Origin: Epiperipatus broadwayi
Lineage: Eukaryota; Onychophora; Udeonychophora; Euonychophora; Peripatidae
Assembly: GCA_028023455.1 (NCBI GenBank)
Contig: JAQFVV010012512.1
Coordinates: 62,001 to 126,000 of the forward strand
Direction of reading: 5' to 3'
DNA length: 64,000 bases
Below are positions 62,476-64,000 of the stretch, piece after piece (the stretch's first letter is position 1; every line of letters begins with the position of its first letter). The notes below the pieces were generated by a model that made no database searches, had not been told where the DNA came from, and saw only the letters and a program-made list of their open reading frames with translations. A program made the translations under genes and the position numbers.

Positions 62476-64000
62476 TGTAACCTTCCAGGTTGGCACCAGA
62501 AAGAAATGTGGGAATGTCACATTTGTGCTAACAATGGCTAAAGGTAATTAGTTGAGAAAAATGAATTGTGATATAATTTAATATTTAAAATTGAGTTTTT
62601 AGGAAAACTAAAACTTAAATTGTGATGTAATTTGCTAGTTAAAATTAGGATTTTAACAAAATTAAAATTTTAAATGGGTATATTGATTGGTGGAGTTTTG
62701 GACTATGTTTAGTGGTAGATGTTTGTGTATAGTAGAGGATTTACATGTCATAATGGGCAGATGCATAAATGTATTATTAATTAGAATTTTCTTTTCTATA
62801 TTTTATTTATAAGTTACTGATTATATACTGTCTTAGAATCTTATGTTTTAAAAATGATAAAGATTATTTGTAATAGTAAATAACATTTCTAAAATTAATA
62901 ATTAATGTTTAATACTTTTTATTACTATGTTTATTATATTCAAACTTTGTATTGTTAAAATTTTTATAAATAATATTTCTGGCAAGCTTCCAAAGTTGAT
63001 TGTCATAGAAACACAGAGGGTGTGAGTTAGGAGAGACAAAGAGTTTCAAAACTTGAAGAAAGTAAAAAACATTTTCAATGAAGAAAATGTAAAAAAAACT
63101 TAAAAGAATAAAAAAAACTCTCTAAAAGTATTATAACAAATATAAAAAAAACATTGCAAGGATTCTAATGATATATTTATGGAAATTTTCTATTATACTA
63201 CTGTAGTAATAAAACCATGAAGAGATAGACCCAGAGGGAAATCAGCTCTAAATTTCTGTCAAACGATGGTTCAAGTTCGCTACCTTTAAAAATACCTGGA
63301 TGTCACATAAGATAAGTAATTATAATTTATTTTAAGGTATTGCCAAAAGTAAATAATATTAAAATGACAAAATTATTTAAAGTAAAGCTGGATAATTTTT
63401 TATTGTTAAATGCTACAACCAAATGCTTAATATTCAATTCTAATCATTTTCTATCAATCTTCTGCAAATTAAAATTTAAAATGAAAAAGTTTATCTACTT
63501 AATTTTATATCAAGAAGATAATTTTCTACTGTATAACTTTGCTATTCACGTATATATAGTGAAATAATTTCAATGCATGCAAATGTCATTTTTAATGCCC
63601 ATCATGGAATTCTAGGATAAAAAAAACTCTTATCATTCTTAACAAGTTATGCTTAACAATCGGATAGACATTTCTTTTTATGTTATAATTTACTATTATC
63701 TTTGAAATTAATATGTTTGTTTCTTTCAACTTTCAAATTTTTTTTTAAAAAAAGAAAACTTAACATGTAATAATGAGATAGTGACAAATATTTTTTTTTA
63801 TTGATTACAATAGATGTACAACCTATTATTTTTTTTTCATTTTTCTTTTAAAAGAACAAAACAATGTAACTTCTTATATATTATAATATGATAACATATT
63901 TTGTATGATCTAGAAATTATACTATAGGTGATTATATATATTTGAGTGTGTGCGTGATGCTATAAATTATTATTATTATTATTATTTTTTAATTGTAGTT
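62476..64000 (+). repeat. Right LTR of element F (runs off the window)
   Basis: Starts TGTAACCTTCCAGG after the purine tract. From about 62829 it matches the truncated left LTR base for base with few differences, for example AAATCAGCTCTAAATTTC against AAATCAGTTCCAAATTTC. By comparison with the left copy, about 1 kb should lie beyond the window. Confidence 0.8.

Overview
The window is strongly AT-rich (roughly three quarters A+T by eye) eukaryotic intergenic DNA, full of (TA)n and (TAA)n microsatellites and of broken retroelements. The mix of Penelope-like elements (PLEs), Ty3/gypsy LTR elements with 2.5-kb LTRs, a LINE family with a CCHC-type C-terminus, a hAT-type relic and tRNA-derived SINE relics points to an invertebrate animal. 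I cannot fix the phylum. I recognise no host protein-coding gene. Nearly all coding signal is transposon-derived, and most of it is frameshifted.

Layout, left to right. 1-12.4 kb: mostly featureless DNA with short tandem duplications, two SINE relics, a gypsy RNase H relic on the minus strand (about 4.7-5.05 kb), a 213-bp (TAA)n array and an unidentified less AT-rich patch (8.8-9.7 kb). 12.4-16.8 kb: a hairpin repeat, two tandem units of a second repeat family, and a plus-strand PLE ('PLE A') preceded by an inverted partial copy of itself. 19.7-25.3 kb: a minus-strand LINE carrying a 672-bp retro-insertion and apparently split by about 3.4 kb of other DNA between (TA)n tracts, then a partly palindromic tandem repeat. 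30.8-33.1 kb: a solo LTR on the minus strand with a 148-codon ORF and a clear TATA box. 33.3-34.5 kb: a hAT-like relic. 36-37.7 kb: a second copy of the LINE. 38.2-39.2 kb: a gypsy integrase relic, minus strand.

39.4-54.6 kb is a nest. A plus-strand PLE ('PLE C') was entered by an 11.7-kb Ty3/gypsy element (40007-51750, 4-bp target duplication GTAG). That element was itself entered, between its 5' LTR and gag, by a head-to-head pair of PLE 3' ends ('PLE B', 43565-45140, 14-bp target duplication). PLE C was also entered by a 0.87-kb hairpin element (13-bp target duplication). The gypsy element encodes Gag, protease, reverse transcriptase/RNase H and integrase, broken by several frameshifts, and its integrase has Lys where the catalytic Glu is expected.

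54.6-56.6 kb holds a fourth PLE ('PLE D', minus strand) with an intact YVDD. From 56.6 kb to the window end is a second LTR element ('element F'): a truncated left LTR, a TGGCGCC primer-binding site, one coding region for a coiled-coil protein ending in basic 30-residue repeats, a polypurine tract and the start of the right LTR. It has no recognisable pol, so it looks non-autonomous. This repeat protein and the ORF inside the solo LTR are the two least familiar things in the window.
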